A stretch of DNA of 64,000 nucleotides, from assembly GCA_947493335.1 (NCBI GenBank), contig CANLQO010000006.1:60393-124392 (forward strand). The letters run 5' to 3'. Shown here in pieces: positions 33,844 to 42,871 of the stretch. The notes below the pieces were generated by a model. The model was not told the origin of the DNA. It ran no database searches and saw only the letters and a list, made by a program, of their open reading frames with translations. This stretch comes from an uncultured Paracoccaceae bacterium. GTDB lineage: Bacteria; Pseudomonadota; Alphaproteobacteria; Rhodobacterales; Rhodobacteraceae. Each line of letters begins with the position of its first letter. Position 1 is the stretch's first letter. A program made the translations under genes and the position numbers.

Positions 33844-35741
33844 CGCGGTTCCCAATGGACCCCGGCGGCGGGGATCTTGGTGCCGTTCCAGTGTTGTGCC
33901 TTTGGCGCGTAATTGAAGACGAAGCGATGTGTGGCGGTGTCGCGGATGCGCAAGCCTCTGGGCAACGCATAGGTTTGCAAGTCGGCGGCATCGCACAGGC
34001 CACCAATGATGCTGTCCCACGTGGCATCATCCGGCCAACCCGCCAGATAGCGCAGGTTGTCGCCGCCCATGATCGCAGGGTGCCCCGACTTTGTCGTCAA
34101 ATGGACCGGGGCGGTACCCTCAAGGTGTTCAAACCAATGCAGAAATTGCCCGCCACCTTTCAGCGCGATCGCATCGGTGGGTGGGATGCTTTCGCTCATC
34201 ACAACGCTCAGATCAGTGTCGGGCAGATCGGGACCAAGAGGTGTGGGTATCGACAGCTCATCTGTCTTGGTGTCGGTGCGCGGGCCAATCAGCGCCGTGC
34301 CTTCGTAGCGGGACAGCGCACTGCGCAGCGGATCCGACAGACGCATCAGACCGGGGGCAAGAACCAGCTTGTAACCCGACAGGTCGCCCACATCCGGTGG
34401 CAAAATATCGATCGACAGCCCGGCACGGCGAAGCGCGCGGTAAGCGGAAAAGGCCAGCCGGAACATATCGAAATCAGTGCCCTGTGGCTGTGCGTCCCAT
34501 GCCCATGCACTTTCGTAATCAAAGACAAGTGCCACCGGGGCGGGGGCCCCATCGATCTGAGGCATGCCTTTGATCTCTTCGGCCACCTGTGCCGCTTCCG
34601 CCAACGCAGGTGCGGGTGCGGAATCGGGTCGCAAAAGACCCGCGTGCATCTGTTCCTGTGCAAAGGGCGCCTGCCGCCACCGGAAGTAGCAGACGGCTTC
34701 GGCACCGTGGGCGAATGCCTCCCACGCCCAGAGGCGGGCCATGCCTGGCAGGGGTGCAGGGTTGTAGGGTGCCCAGTTCACAGGACCGGGCTGTTGTTCC
34801 ATGACCCACCAGCGTCCCCGACCCACAGCACGGTAAAGGTCGTGATGAAAGGCCTGATTGTCAGGGTGGCCCTGCCGCAAAAAGACCTGCTTCTCCTCGG
34901 GGGTGCCATCCAGCCGGTCGCTGAGAAACCCGATAGGGTAGCTGTCCCACGACGCGATATCGAGGTCGGCACCCACCTTGAAATGATCAAAGGTCAGGGT
35001 GCGACCCATGTAATTGTGGATCAGCGGCGCGGAGGAATGCTTGCGAACGGCATCAGCCTGCGCGCGGTTGAAGGCAACGACCTGATCCGAGCTGTAGCGC
35101 CGGAAGGCCAGCACATGCGGGTGGTTGGGTTCGGTCACGGTTTGGTTCGGCAGCTCGATCTGGTCGAAACTGTCGTAATCCATCGACCAGAACACATTGC
35201 CCCAGGCCCGGTTCAGCGCAGCGGTGGATTGATAGCGCTGCGCCAGCCAGTCACGAAAACCATCCCGCGCGGCGTCCGAATAGCTGAGCGTGGTGTCATG
35301 GCAGTCGTATTCATTGTCGATCTGCCAGGCAGCCACATGGGGGTTCTTGCCATAGCGTTCGGCCATGAGCGTGGCGATGCGCACGGCCTCGGCCCGGTAG
35401 CCAAGGTGGCTGAAGTCGTAGTGGCGGCGGCTGCCGAATTTGCGCACATGACCATCGTCCGCCACGGGCAGCATATCGGGCAGTTTGTCCAGCATCCAGC
35501 GCGGCGGGGTGGCCGTTGGCGTGCCAAGCACGACCTTCAAGCCTGCATTGCCCAGTACATCAATCGCGCGGTCAAGCCAGTCCCAGGTGAAAACCCCCGG
35601 CACGGCTTCCATCCGCGACCAGGCGAACTCACCAATGCGGACCCATGTCAGGCCGGTCTCGGCCATGCGTGCAGCATCGGTCGCCCATTGATCTTCGGGC
35701 CAGTGTTCGGGGTAATAGCAAACGCCAAGTGTACGTTTCAT
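33840..35741 (-). CDS. Beta-galactosidase, glycoside hydrolase family 42
   Basis: A 633-residue GH42 enzyme of normal length with the three-domain plan of the family. It begins LGVCYYPEHWPEDQW. The barrel carries the acid/base Glu144 (WQIDNEYDCH) and the nucleophile Glu314 (VMEQQPGPVNW). A trimerisation domain follows, and a small C-terminal beta domain. No signal peptide is present, so it acts on imported galactosides. A perfect CCCGGATATATCCGGG palindrome lies just upstream, in the first sizeable gap of this otherwise tightly packed operon. Confidence 0.94.
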   Translation of the reverse strand: MKRTLGVCYYPEHWPEDQWATDAARMAETGLTWVRIGEFAWSRMEAVPGVFTWDWLDRAIDVLGNAGLKVVLGTPTATPPRWMLDKLPDMLPVADDGHVRKFGSRRHYDFSHLGYRAEAVRIATLMAERYGKNPHVAAWQIDNEYDCHDTTLSYSDAARDGFRDWLAQRYQSTAALNRAWGNVFWSMDYDSFDQIELPNQTVTEPNHPHVLAFRRYSSDQVVAFNRAQADAVRKHSSAPLIHNYMGRTLTFDHFKVGADLDIASWDSYPIGFLSDRLDGTPEEKQVFLRQGHPDNQAFHHDLYRAVGRGRWWVMEQQPGPVNWAPYNPAPLPGMARLWAWEAFAHGAEAVCYFRWRQAPFAQEQMHAGLLRPDSAPAPALAEAAQVAEEIKGMPQIDGAPAPVALVFDYESAWAWDAQPQGTDFDMFRLAFSAYRALRRAGLSIDILPPDVGDLSGYKLVLAPGLMRLSDPLRSALSRYEGTALIGPRTDTKTDELSIPTPLGPDLPDTDLSVVMSESIPPTDAIALKGGGQFLHWFEHLEGTAPVHLTTKSGHPAIMGGDNLRYLAGWPDDATWDSIIGGLCDAADLQTYALPRGLRIRDTATHRFVFNYAPKAQHWNGTKIPAAGVHWEPR

Positions 35742-35756
35742 GGTTAGACCTGTTGG

Positions 35757-35772
35757 CCCGGATATATCCGGG
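35757..35772. promoter_or_regulatory. Perfect 16-bp palindrome before the beta-galactosidase gene
   Basis: CCCGGATATATCCGGG is fully self-complementary and sits 16 bp before the beta-galactosidase ATG in a 64-bp gap. It could be an operator for an internal promoter. A hairpin role is less likely because there is no loop. Confidence 0.45.
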
Positions 35773-35805
35773 ACGGTAGATATGCGTGGCCATCAGACCC
35801 GAGGG

Positions 35806-36627
35806 CTATAGAAGGACGCGGTGTTCCGTCTGGCCGGTATAGGTGGTTTCAACGGCATATGTCATGCCATCTTCGGGCCCATCAAGACCCACGGCGGCTG
35901 TTGTGCAGTAAAGCGTCGTCAGGTCATCGCCGCCAAAAGCCGGGCAAGAGGATTGCGCGCCGGGGATCTGGAAGCTTTCGACGAATTGGCCGTCGGGGTT
36001 GTAAACCGCGACGCGGGATGCACCCCATTGCGCGGAAAAGAGATTGCCTGCGACATCGAACACCGCGCCATCGGGGCGGAAATCAGTGTCGGTCAAATCG
36101 ATAAAGACGTCCGGCGCACCAACCGGCCAGCCATCGGCATCCAGGCCGACGCGCATGATCTTTTGGGTATCGGTATCGGCGAAACAGGCGGATTTTCCAT
36201 CAGGCGGAAAGCAGATTGAGTTGCTGACGGTAATATCGGCGAAAAGCTGGCGCAGCTCGCCCTTATGGAACCGCCAGATTGAACCCGCGTCGGGTTCGGC
36301 TTTGATGCCCATGGTGCCAATCCAAAAGCCACCTTGCGGATCCGCGCGTCCATCGTTGGATCGGGTGACGGGGTTGTCCGCCTCAAGCGGGGTCAGAATG
36401 TCACTCTTGCCATTTGACAGATCAAAGATTGAAAGCGCCGTGGCCGAGGCCACCAGCAGCCTGTCTTCGTCGATCCAACCGGCGGCAGAAACATAGCTGT
36501 CAAACTGCCATTGCTGGTCCTTGCAGTGTAGGCGATGCCCCAGAATATCGAACCAGAACAATTGCTTGCGCAAGGGATGCCAGAGCGGCCCCTCACCAAG
36601 CTGGCACTGAGTGTCATCAAAAATCAT
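35806..36627 (-). CDS. SMP-30/gluconolaconase-family lactonase (probable galactonolactonase)
   Basis: A 273-residue six-bladed propeller lactonase. Metal-site residues are visible as Glu12 (LGEGPLW), Asn91 (TRSNDGRADPQGGFWIGTM), the TVSNSICF Asn and the RPDGAVFD Asp. SMP-30 enzymes open sugar-derived lactones. In this operon it would hydrolyse the galactono-lactone made by the sugar dehydrogenase. Its ATG overlaps the dgoA stop. Arabinono- or gluconolactone are alternatives that cannot be excluded by sequence. Confidence 0.9.
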   Translation of the reverse strand: MIFDDTQCQLGEGPLWHPLRKQLFWFDILGHRLHCKDQQWQFDSYVSAAGWIDEDRLLVASATALSIFDLSNGKSDILTPLEADNPVTRSNDGRADPQGGFWIGTMGIKAEPDAGSIWRFHKGELRQLFADITVSNSICFPPDGKSACFADTDTQKIMRVGLDADGWPVGAPDVFIDLTDTDFRPDGAVFDVAGNLFSAQWGASRVAVYNPDGQFVESFQIPGAQSSCPAFGGDDLTTLYCTTAAVGLDGPEDGMTYAVETTYTGQTEHRVLL

Positions 36628-37229
36628 GACGTGGCGGCATCATAGGCGGCGACCATTGCAGCCGCGCGCTGGCCGACGTCCGCCGCCGTCAAACCGGGCT
36701 TGTAAAGCGCTGATCCGATCCCAAATCCATCAGCACCGGCCGCGATCCACTCGCCAAAGTTCTCTGCGCCGGCTCCGCCCACGGCATAGACCTGTGTGCC
36801 TTGGGGCAAGACGGCCCGGATTGCGGTGATCCCGCTTGGGCCGATCAGGCTGGCGGGAAAGATCTTGAGCCCGTCTGCACCGGCCTTCAAAGCTTCGAAG
36901 CATTCCGTTGGGGTCATGACACCCGGCCAGCTTTGCATGCCTGCAGCCTTGGAGGCAGCGATCACGCGTTGGTCGCAGTTGGGCGAGACGATCAGCTTGC
37001 CACCTGCTTGCGCGACCCGGCCCACGTCATCGGTGGACAAAACCGTACCCGCCCCAATCAGCGCTTTGTGGCCGAAGACATTCGCCATCTGCTTGATGCT
37101 GTCAAACGGATCATGGGAGTTCAGCGGCACCTCAATCCGGGTGATGCCTGCGTCGATGCAGGCCTCGCATATATCAACGGCTTCATCGGGTGTTACACCG
37201 CGCAAAATGGCGATCAGGGGGCGTGACAT
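36624..37229 (-). CDS. dgoA: 2-dehydro-3-deoxy-6-phosphogalactonate aldolase
   Basis: A 201-residue class I aldolase of the KDPG/KDPGal family, splitting 2-keto-3-deoxy-6-phosphogalactonate to pyruvate and glyceraldehyde 3-phosphate. Glu33 (RIEVPLNS) and Schiff-base Lys122 (GLKIFPASLIGP) are in place. IEVPLNSHDP is typical of the galactonate rather than the gluconate branch. The start MSRPLIAILRG at 37229 overlaps the dgoK stop. The long track extension is another gene's coding DNA. Confidence 0.92.
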   Translation of the reverse strand: MSRPLIAILRGVTPDEAVDICEACIDAGITRIEVPLNSHDPFDSIKQMANVFGHKALIGAGTVLSTDDVGRVAQAGGKLIVSPNCDQRVIAASKAAGMQSWPGVMTPTECFEALKAGADGLKIFPASLIGPSGITAIRAVLPQGTQVYAVGGAGAENFGEWIAAGADGFGIGSALYKPGLTAADVGQRAAAMVAAYDAATS

Positions 37230-38122
37230 CAGGTGTCCTTCCAAATGCGATAAGCGGCGGTCAGGCCCGCCAATGTGACCCGGTCGGCGTTCACCTGCGT
37301 GGCAGCGACCGATTGTGCGCCAAGCGCGTTGATATAAAGCCGCGACAGACCACCGTCGCCGATCACGGCAACCTGTTGGCCCAACCAATAGGGCTTGGCG
37401 GCGGCCAGTTCCGCCCCGATCAGCGTGCCTGACAGGCGCGCGCGCGCCTCAGGACCGCCAAGGCCGTTCAGCAATCCCTCTGCCCGGATCGCAAAAAGTT
37501 GCGCGGCAAAGCGTTCGGGGCGCGACATGATGCTGTCCAATGCGGCCTCAAAATTGGCCTCGTCCCAGCCGTCGGTCACTGAATGACGCAACACGGTGTG
37601 GCCCGAAATGGCGGCAAATAGATCACCGGTCATGGCGGTCTGAAAGCTGACGATCTCATCGGCAGAGACATGCACCCACTTTGTATGAGTGCCCGGCAGA
37701 CAAATCACCCCATCCCAATTGGGGTTCAGCGCCAGAAAGCCCGCGATCTGCGTTTCCTCACCGCGCATGACATCGGCAGGATCGGCCTGTTTGACCCCCG
37801 GTATCACATGCACATTCAAAGAGGTTTCCGGCTGGGCGAGGTTTGCCGCCAGCGCGGGACAGGGCACCTGTGCATAAGGCGCTTCGACCCAGCCCTGTCG
37901 GCTTCCGACCATACCACAGGCCATCACCGGGATATCAACCGTCAGCACATCACCCAAAAGCGCGCGCAAGGCGGGTTCAAAACCATCGCGGGCCAGCTTG
38001 CCCATGCCATTGTCGGATTGCGCAGTCGAGAGCACCTCGCCGTCCGCTGCCATCGCCCAGGCGCGCAGATGGGTCGTGCCCCAATCCACTGCGATCCAAT
38101 CGGGTTTGCGCATATCGTTCAT
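37229..38122 (-). CDS. dgoK: 2-dehydro-3-deoxygalactonokinase
   Basis: A 297-residue sugar-acid kinase of the DgoK family that phosphorylates 2-keto-3-deoxygalactonate. It begins DWIAVDWGTTHLRAWA, with the phosphate-binding DWGTT loop. CGMVGSRQGWVEAPY and ICLPGTHTKWVHV are characteristic. It lies between the SDR and dgoA genes with 4-bp and 1-bp overlaps, so these products are likely made together. Confidence 0.94.
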   Translation of the reverse strand: MNDMRKPDWIAVDWGTTHLRAWAMAADGEVLSTAQSDNGMGKLARDGFEPALRALLGDVLTVDIPVMACGMVGSRQGWVEAPYAQVPCPALAANLAQPETSLNVHVIPGVKQADPADVMRGEETQIAGFLALNPNWDGVICLPGTHTKWVHVSADEIVSFQTAMTGDLFAAISGHTVLRHSVTDGWDEANFEAALDSIMSRPERFAAQLFAIRAEGLLNGLGGPEARARLSGTLIGAELAAAKPYWLGQQVAVIGDGGLSRLYINALGAQSVAATQVNADRVTLAGLTAAYRIWKDT

Positions 38123-38880
38123 CCTGTCACCACAACACCAGCATCCACCACCAGAACCTGCGACGTCATCATCGCGGATGCGTCAGAGGCGAGGAAAAGC
38201 GCGGTGCCGACGATATCCTCGGGCGTCAAATGCCGTTTCAGACATTGTAGGTCAAGAAAGTCAGCCAGACTTTCCGGCGTGGCCCATTTGGCCATCTGGT
38301 TTTCGGTCAGAACCCAGCCGGGCGCGATTGCATTGACGCGCAGGCCCTTTGGCCCCCATTCCCGCGCAAGTGCACGGGTCATGCCGGTAATCCCGGCGTT
38401 GGACGTCACATAGGGCGACATGCCAGCCCCACCCATGATGTAGCTGATCGATGAGAAGTTGATGATCGACCCGCCCTCAGACATCAGTGCGGCCGCCTTT
38501 TGGCAGGCAAAGAAGTACTGTTTGAGATTGATGTCGATCATCTCGTGCCACTGCGCCTCGGTCACCGCGTCGGCAGCCATCCGCATATCGTTGGCGGCGT
38601 TGTTGATGACTGCCTTGAAAGGGCCGTGCGCCTCGGTTGCTTGATCCATGGCGGCTTGCAGGGACGGGGTGTCGGTCACATCACATTGCAGAAACAGCGG
38701 TGTCTGTCCGGTTTGCTGTTCCATCCTCTGGGCAAACTCCGAATAATCAGAGCGCCCGACAAAGGCGACGCGCGCGCCTTGTCTCAGAAACCCTTCGGTC
38801 AAGGCCGCGCCAATCCCAGAGCCACCGCCGGTAATAAAGACGGAGGCATCCTTGAGGTCATGGTATGTGGCCTGGGTCAA
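38119..38880 (-). CDS. SDR sugar dehydrogenase (galactose/xylose 1-dehydrogenase-like) with YxxxN
   Basis: A 253-residue SDR. The N-terminus YHDLKDASVFITGGGSGIGAALTEGFLRQGA and the INFSSISYIMGG region resemble the Caulobacter D-xylose dehydrogenase as I recall it. Operon context points to D-galactose oxidation to the lactone. The expected YxxxK is Tyr157-VTS-Asn161; the codon AAC is unambiguous. How the proton relay works without Lys is unclear. It sits between the alpha-galactosidase and dgoK genes with 4-bp overlaps on both sides. Confidence 0.85.
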   Translation of the reverse strand: MTQATYHDLKDASVFITGGGSGIGAALTEGFLRQGARVAFVGRSDYSEFAQRMEQQTGQTPLFLQCDVTDTPSLQAAMDQATEAHGPFKAVINNAANDMRMAADAVTEAQWHEMIDINLKQYFFACQKAAALMSEGGSIINFSSISYIMGGAGMSPYVTSNAGITGMTRALAREWGPKGLRVNAIAPGWVLTENQMAKWATPESLADFLDLQCLKRHLTPEDIVGTALFLASDASAMMTSQVLVVDAGVVVTG

Positions 38881-40958
38881 AGACGCTCTCCTTCAAGGAC
38901 CCACATTGAATCGGGGAAGGACCATGGCAGCACGACGCCGTGATGCATCAGGTAGCGACCCGAAAGTGTCACAGCGTCCGACTTCAGCACGGGGGTACCG
39001 CGTGACAACACCGGTGCGGCAGTGCGATTGGCCAGATGCACGCGATAGCTCGCCTCGGGATCCAGCCCGGTCAGGCGTAGCGGTCGTGGCGCGATTTGCG
39101 CGCTGGTGGCGGCTTTGCCGGCAAAGACCACAAAGCGGCTGCCGTCGCGGGCCAGTTGCTCTTCGGCCAATACAGCCGGGTCGGCACTATCCAGCCGCAG
39201 GATATCGGCGGTGCGCATCCAGTCCCGGTTGGCCTTCCACCAGCGCGTGACCTCGGTCAAAACGGCCGTTTCATAGTCATCCAGTTCGCGCGGGTCCATT
39301 TCAAACCCCATGTGGCGCTGCGCAGCGACCCATGCCCGGAACGAGATGTCGAAGACCCGGCCAGAGGTGTGGCACTTGCGCGGGCCGACGTGGCTGCCTG
39401 TCACGGCGAGCGGCAGGAACAGGGCTGCGTCATGCTGAATGCGCAGCCGCTCCAGCGCGTCGTTGCTGTCGGACAGCCAGACACGCTGCGTGCGCTGCAT
39501 GATACCAAAGTCGATACGTCCACCACCGCTTGCACAGCTTTCAATCTCGACCAGCGGGAAATCTTTCCGCAGCCGGTCAATCAATGCATAAGATCCGCGG
39601 GTCTGGGCAGCGTCCGGCATCGGCAACACGCGGTTGTGGTCCCATTTGATGTAGTCAATGTCATGCTCTGCCAGGATCGCGGACATGCGGTCGTAAAGGA
39701 AATCGCGCACCTCCGGCAGGGCCATGTTCAGCGCCTTTTGCTGGCGGCCCAGTGTCTGATCTTCGGACCCCAGCGCCCAATCGGGGTGGGCGCGGTGGAT
39801 ATCACTGTCTTCATTGATCATCTCGGGCTCAAACCAGATGCCAAAGGTCATGCCGCAGTGATGGACGTGGTCAATCAGCGGGCCCAGCCCGTCTGGATAT
39901 TTACGCGGATCAACGGTCCAGTCTGACAGGGATCGCGTATCGTCGTCGCGGTTGCCGAACCAGCCGTCGTCAAGCACGAACCGTTCGGCACCCAGATTTG
40001 CGGCGCGCGTGGCGATGTCCTTGAGCACTGGCAGTTTGTGATCGAAATAGACCGCTTCCCAGCAGTTGTAATGCACCGGTCGCTGCACTGATGGCTTGGG
40101 CCATGTGACGATCCTGTCGCGCAGATGCCGCTGAAAGGCGACAGCGCAGCCGTTCAGACCGGTGCTCGAATACGTGATATAAAGCGGCGCGGACTTGAAC
40201 TGCGTATCAGCTTTGGTCTCCATACGGGCGGCGTGACCCCATTGGATCTGGCGGCGACCATCGGCCATCTCCTCGGCCACCATGCGGTGCCCGCCGGACC
40301 AACCATAGTGAAAACCGTAGGCCTCTCCCTTGGTGTTGGTTGCACCAGTGCAGGGCACGATCAGACCCGGGAAATGTTCGTGACCGGTTCGGCCCGTGCG
40401 GTTCTCGCGGTATCGGATACCGGCGGACCAGGCGGTGCGATTGGTCTGAAACTCGCCGCACCAGCGCCCGGAAAAGTCGATCATTTCATCGGATTGTTGC
40501 GGCCCCGGCAGCACGGGTGCGGCCAGCCAGTGCAAATGCACCGGACGCGTCGCATCCAGCACGGTCTGACATGTGATGATGTGAGTGTCGCGGTCAGGCC
40601 GGAACGTGAATGTCAGCGTCAACCCGTTTGCGCTGTCGTCATACGACAGGGATAGCCCGTCGCTGTGATCTTCAGATGCATAGCAAAACTTCGGCAACAG
40701 CGGCGTGCCATCGGTATCGCGCAGGATCAGTCCCGGCTGGCCCGGAAAGCTGCGCGTGGCCTCTGGGCACAATGACAGCGGCGGGTTTTCGTCCAGCATC
40801 CCTCCGGTGACGTCAATCACATGGGCCGCTTGCAAAATCGCCAGGTCTTCGTCTTCTGGCAGGGTCGGGCCCCAATAGACCACCTCTGGAAGGCGGTCGT
40901 TTCGCGCCGCCAGAACAAGCGTCTGGCGGCGATCGTCGAGGCGATACTGTCGTGTCAT
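38877..40958 (-). CDS. Alpha-galactosidase, glycoside hydrolase family 36
   Basis: A 693-residue GH36 enzyme, close to the usual length of RafA/AgaN-type proteins. The N-terminal beta-supersandwich precedes a barrel with FVLDDGWFGNRDDD, GIWFEPEMINEDS, DYIKWDHNR (nucleophile Asp) and RVWLSDSNDALERL (acid/base Asp). No signal peptide is seen, so it acts on imported alpha-galactosides such as melibiose, raffinose or algal galactosylglycerols. The last is only a marine-habitat guess. It lies 6 bp after the importer permease gene. Confidence 0.94.
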   Translation of the reverse strand: MTRQYRLDDRRQTLVLAARNDRLPEVVYWGPTLPEDEDLAILQAAHVIDVTGGMLDENPPLSLCPEATRSFPGQPGLILRDTDGTPLLPKFCYASEDHSDGLSLSYDDSANGLTLTFTFRPDRDTHIITCQTVLDATRPVHLHWLAAPVLPGPQQSDEMIDFSGRWCGEFQTNRTAWSAGIRYRENRTGRTGHEHFPGLIVPCTGATNTKGEAYGFHYGWSGGHRMVAEEMADGRRQIQWGHAARMETKADTQFKSAPLYITYSSTGLNGCAVAFQRHLRDRIVTWPKPSVQRPVHYNCWEAVYFDHKLPVLKDIATRAANLGAERFVLDDGWFGNRDDDTRSLSDWTVDPRKYPDGLGPLIDHVHHCGMTFGIWFEPEMINEDSDIHRAHPDWALGSEDQTLGRQQKALNMALPEVRDFLYDRMSAILAEHDIDYIKWDHNRVLPMPDAAQTRGSYALIDRLRKDFPLVEIESCASGGGRIDFGIMQRTQRVWLSDSNDALERLRIQHDAALFLPLAVTGSHVGPRKCHTSGRVFDISFRAWVAAQRHMGFEMDPRELDDYETAVLTEVTRWWKANRDWMRTADILRLDSADPAVLAEEQLARDGSRFVVFAGKAATSAQIAPRPLRLTGLDPEASYRVHLANRTAAPVLSRGTPVLKSDAVTLSGRYLMHHGVVLPWSFPDSMWVLEGERL

Positions 40959-40964
40959 ATGGTC

Positions 40965-41813
40965 TTACTTTACGGCGCCAAGCGTGAGGCCAGCGATGAA
41001 ATGTTTTTGCATCAAAAAGAACATCGCAACCGGTGGAAGGGCGGCGACGATCGAACCCGCACTCATCAAATGGTAAGCCGCACGGAACTGGCTGTTGAAC
41101 TCGGTGATGCCAGCCGTCACAGGCTGCGCGTCCGGGCCCTGGGTCAGCACAACGGCCCAGAAGTAGTCGTTCCAGATGAAGGTAAAGATCAGCACGGCCA
41201 AAGCGGCCAGCGCTGGTTTCATCAGCGGCAGGACGACGTACCAGAAGATACGGATTTCGCTGATGCCTTCGACCCGAGCCGCTTCAATCAGTGGGAAGGG
41301 CAGGGCCCGGATAAAGTTACGCATGAATAGCGTGCAGAACCCGGTCTGGAACGCGACGTGGAACAGCACAAGGCCGGTGATTGTGTCGTAAAGCCCCAGA
41401 TCAATCGTCAGATCGCGGACCGGCACCATCAGAATCTGGAACGGCACAAAGTTGCCTGCGATGAACATGAAGAAGATCAGCAGGTTGCCCTTGAAACGGT
41501 AGATGCCAAGCGCAAAGCCCGCCATCGCGGACAGAGCGACCGCACCGATGACGGTGGGCACTGTGATCAGAAGCGAATTGAACAGATACCGCGGCATGTT
41601 CGATTCAAAGAACACCTTGCCGTAGTTGTTGAACATCTCGAACGACGAGGGCAGGCCCCAGAAGTTGCCGTTCACAAAGTCCGCGTCAGGCTTGATCGAA
41701 AAGATGAACACAGCGATCAGCGGCAAGAGCCAGACAATCAGCGCCAGCGGCAGCAGGGTCTGGTAGCCGGCCTGCGCGCCGGCTGACTGTTGTTGGATCG
41801 GACGTGGAAACAT
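40965..41813 (-). CDS. Carbohydrate ABC transporter permease (MalG-type)
   Basis: A 282-residue permease starting MFPRPIQQQSAGAQAGYQTLLPLALIVWLLPLIAVFIFS. It has six helices and the EAA loop EAARVEGISEIRIFWYVVLPLMKPALA, typical of the CUT1 sugar importers. It pairs with the preceding permease and follows it by one base (ATG 2 bp after its stop). With the substrate-binding protein and the divergent ATPase it would import galactosides. The track extension overlaps the other permease and is rejected. Confidence 0.93.
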   Translation of the reverse strand: MFPRPIQQQSAGAQAGYQTLLPLALIVWLLPLIAVFIFSIKPDADFVNGNFWGLPSSFEMFNNYGKVFFESNMPRYLFNSLLITVPTVIGAVALSAMAGFALGIYRFKGNLLIFFMFIAGNFVPFQILMVPVRDLTIDLGLYDTITGLVLFHVAFQTGFCTLFMRNFIRALPFPLIEAARVEGISEIRIFWYVVLPLMKPALAALAVLIFTFIWNDYFWAVVLTQGPDAQPVTAGITEFNSQFRAAYHLMSAGSIVAALPPVAMFFLMQKHFIAGLTLGAVK

Positions 41814-41814
41814 C

Positions 41815-42759
41815 TTAACGGCCTCCCTTTTCGTCTTGGTACATCGACCACAGGAAGTAGACGATGAAGAACAGCATGATGAAGAACAGCACCACGGCGA
41901 TGGCCGCGCCATAACCCATGCGGAAGCCAAATTCTGACAGCGATTCCTCGAACATGTAGAACGACAGCACGCGGGTTGACCCGAAGGGACCACCATTGGT
42001 CATGACGCTGATCAGGTCAAAAGACCGCAGCGCGCCAATGATCGTCACCACAAAGGCAATGAAGGTCGCTGGCTTAAGCTGCGGCAGGATCACATACCAC
42101 AGCATCTTGTGGCCCTTGGCACCGTCAAGGCGCGCGGCCTCGACCTGCTCGGGGTCCACAGCGTTCAGACCGGTAAGGTACAAGATCATGCAATAGGCCG
42201 TCTGCGGCCAAAGGCCAGCGGCGATAATGCCGTAGGTGGCGGTGTTGGGATTGCCCAGCATGCCGCCCTTGATGTCGATACCGACAAGGCCGGTGATCTG
42301 ATCAAACAGACCATCATTGGGCAGGTAGAACCAGCTGAACACCAGACCGACAACGACCTGAGAGATCACGAAGGGGAAGAAGAAAAGCGACTTGTAAAGC
42401 CGGATGCCTGTCACCGTCTGGTTCAGGAAAAGCGAAATGAACAGACCCATCGGAATGGCCAAGAGGTAAAGCACCAGCCACTTGAGGTTGTTCCAGAACG
42501 AAACCTCGAATTTGCGGTCCATGTTCTGTTCGCCAATGCCCAGCAAACGCTCATAGTTGGCTGTGCCAACCCATGTGGCCTCACCCAGACCATCCCACTG
42601 GTGGAATGAAATCCAGAACGACTGGCCAATTGGAATGATGACGTAAATCGCAAAAAAGAACATCGCCGGGGCCAGGAACAGCCACGGTGTGATCGCAATC
42701 TCGTTGCGTTTGTACCAACCGCGCTCTGCGCGGGTACCGTTCGTTGTGACGGATGACAT
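41815..42759 (-). CDS. Carbohydrate ABC transporter permease (MalF-type)
   Basis: A 314-residue CUT1 permease. The first helix is ITPWLFLAPAMFFFAIYVIIPIGQSFWISFHQWDG. The EAA loop reads EQVEAARLDGAKGHKMLWYVILPQLKPATF. The ATG has GGAGG eight bases upstream, in the gap after the substrate-binding protein gene. It forms the channel with the MalG-type subunit. Confidence 0.93.
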   Translation of the reverse strand: MSSVTTNGTRAERGWYKRNEIAITPWLFLAPAMFFFAIYVIIPIGQSFWISFHQWDGLGEATWVGTANYERLLGIGEQNMDRKFEVSFWNNLKWLVLYLLAIPMGLFISLFLNQTVTGIRLYKSLFFFPFVISQVVVGLVFSWFYLPNDGLFDQITGLVGIDIKGGMLGNPNTATYGIIAAGLWPQTAYCMILYLTGLNAVDPEQVEAARLDGAKGHKMLWYVILPQLKPATFIAFVVTIIGALRSFDLISVMTNGGPFGSTRVLSFYMFEESLSEFGFRMGYGAAIAVVLFFIMLFFIVYFLWSMYQDEKGGR

Positions 42760-42871
42760 GGTTTTCCTCCCTGGCGGTCAACACATGCGAAAACCCCGGT
42801 ATGGGCTTGCGGATGGGTTGGTGTGGCTGGGATAGGGTGGGCAAAGCTGCCCACCCCGATTGTCGTTTGGC

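Noticed and set aside
33756-35747. 663-aa plus-strand ORF
   Set aside because: Antisense of the GH42 gene; length arises from GC-rich codon bias in the opposite strand.
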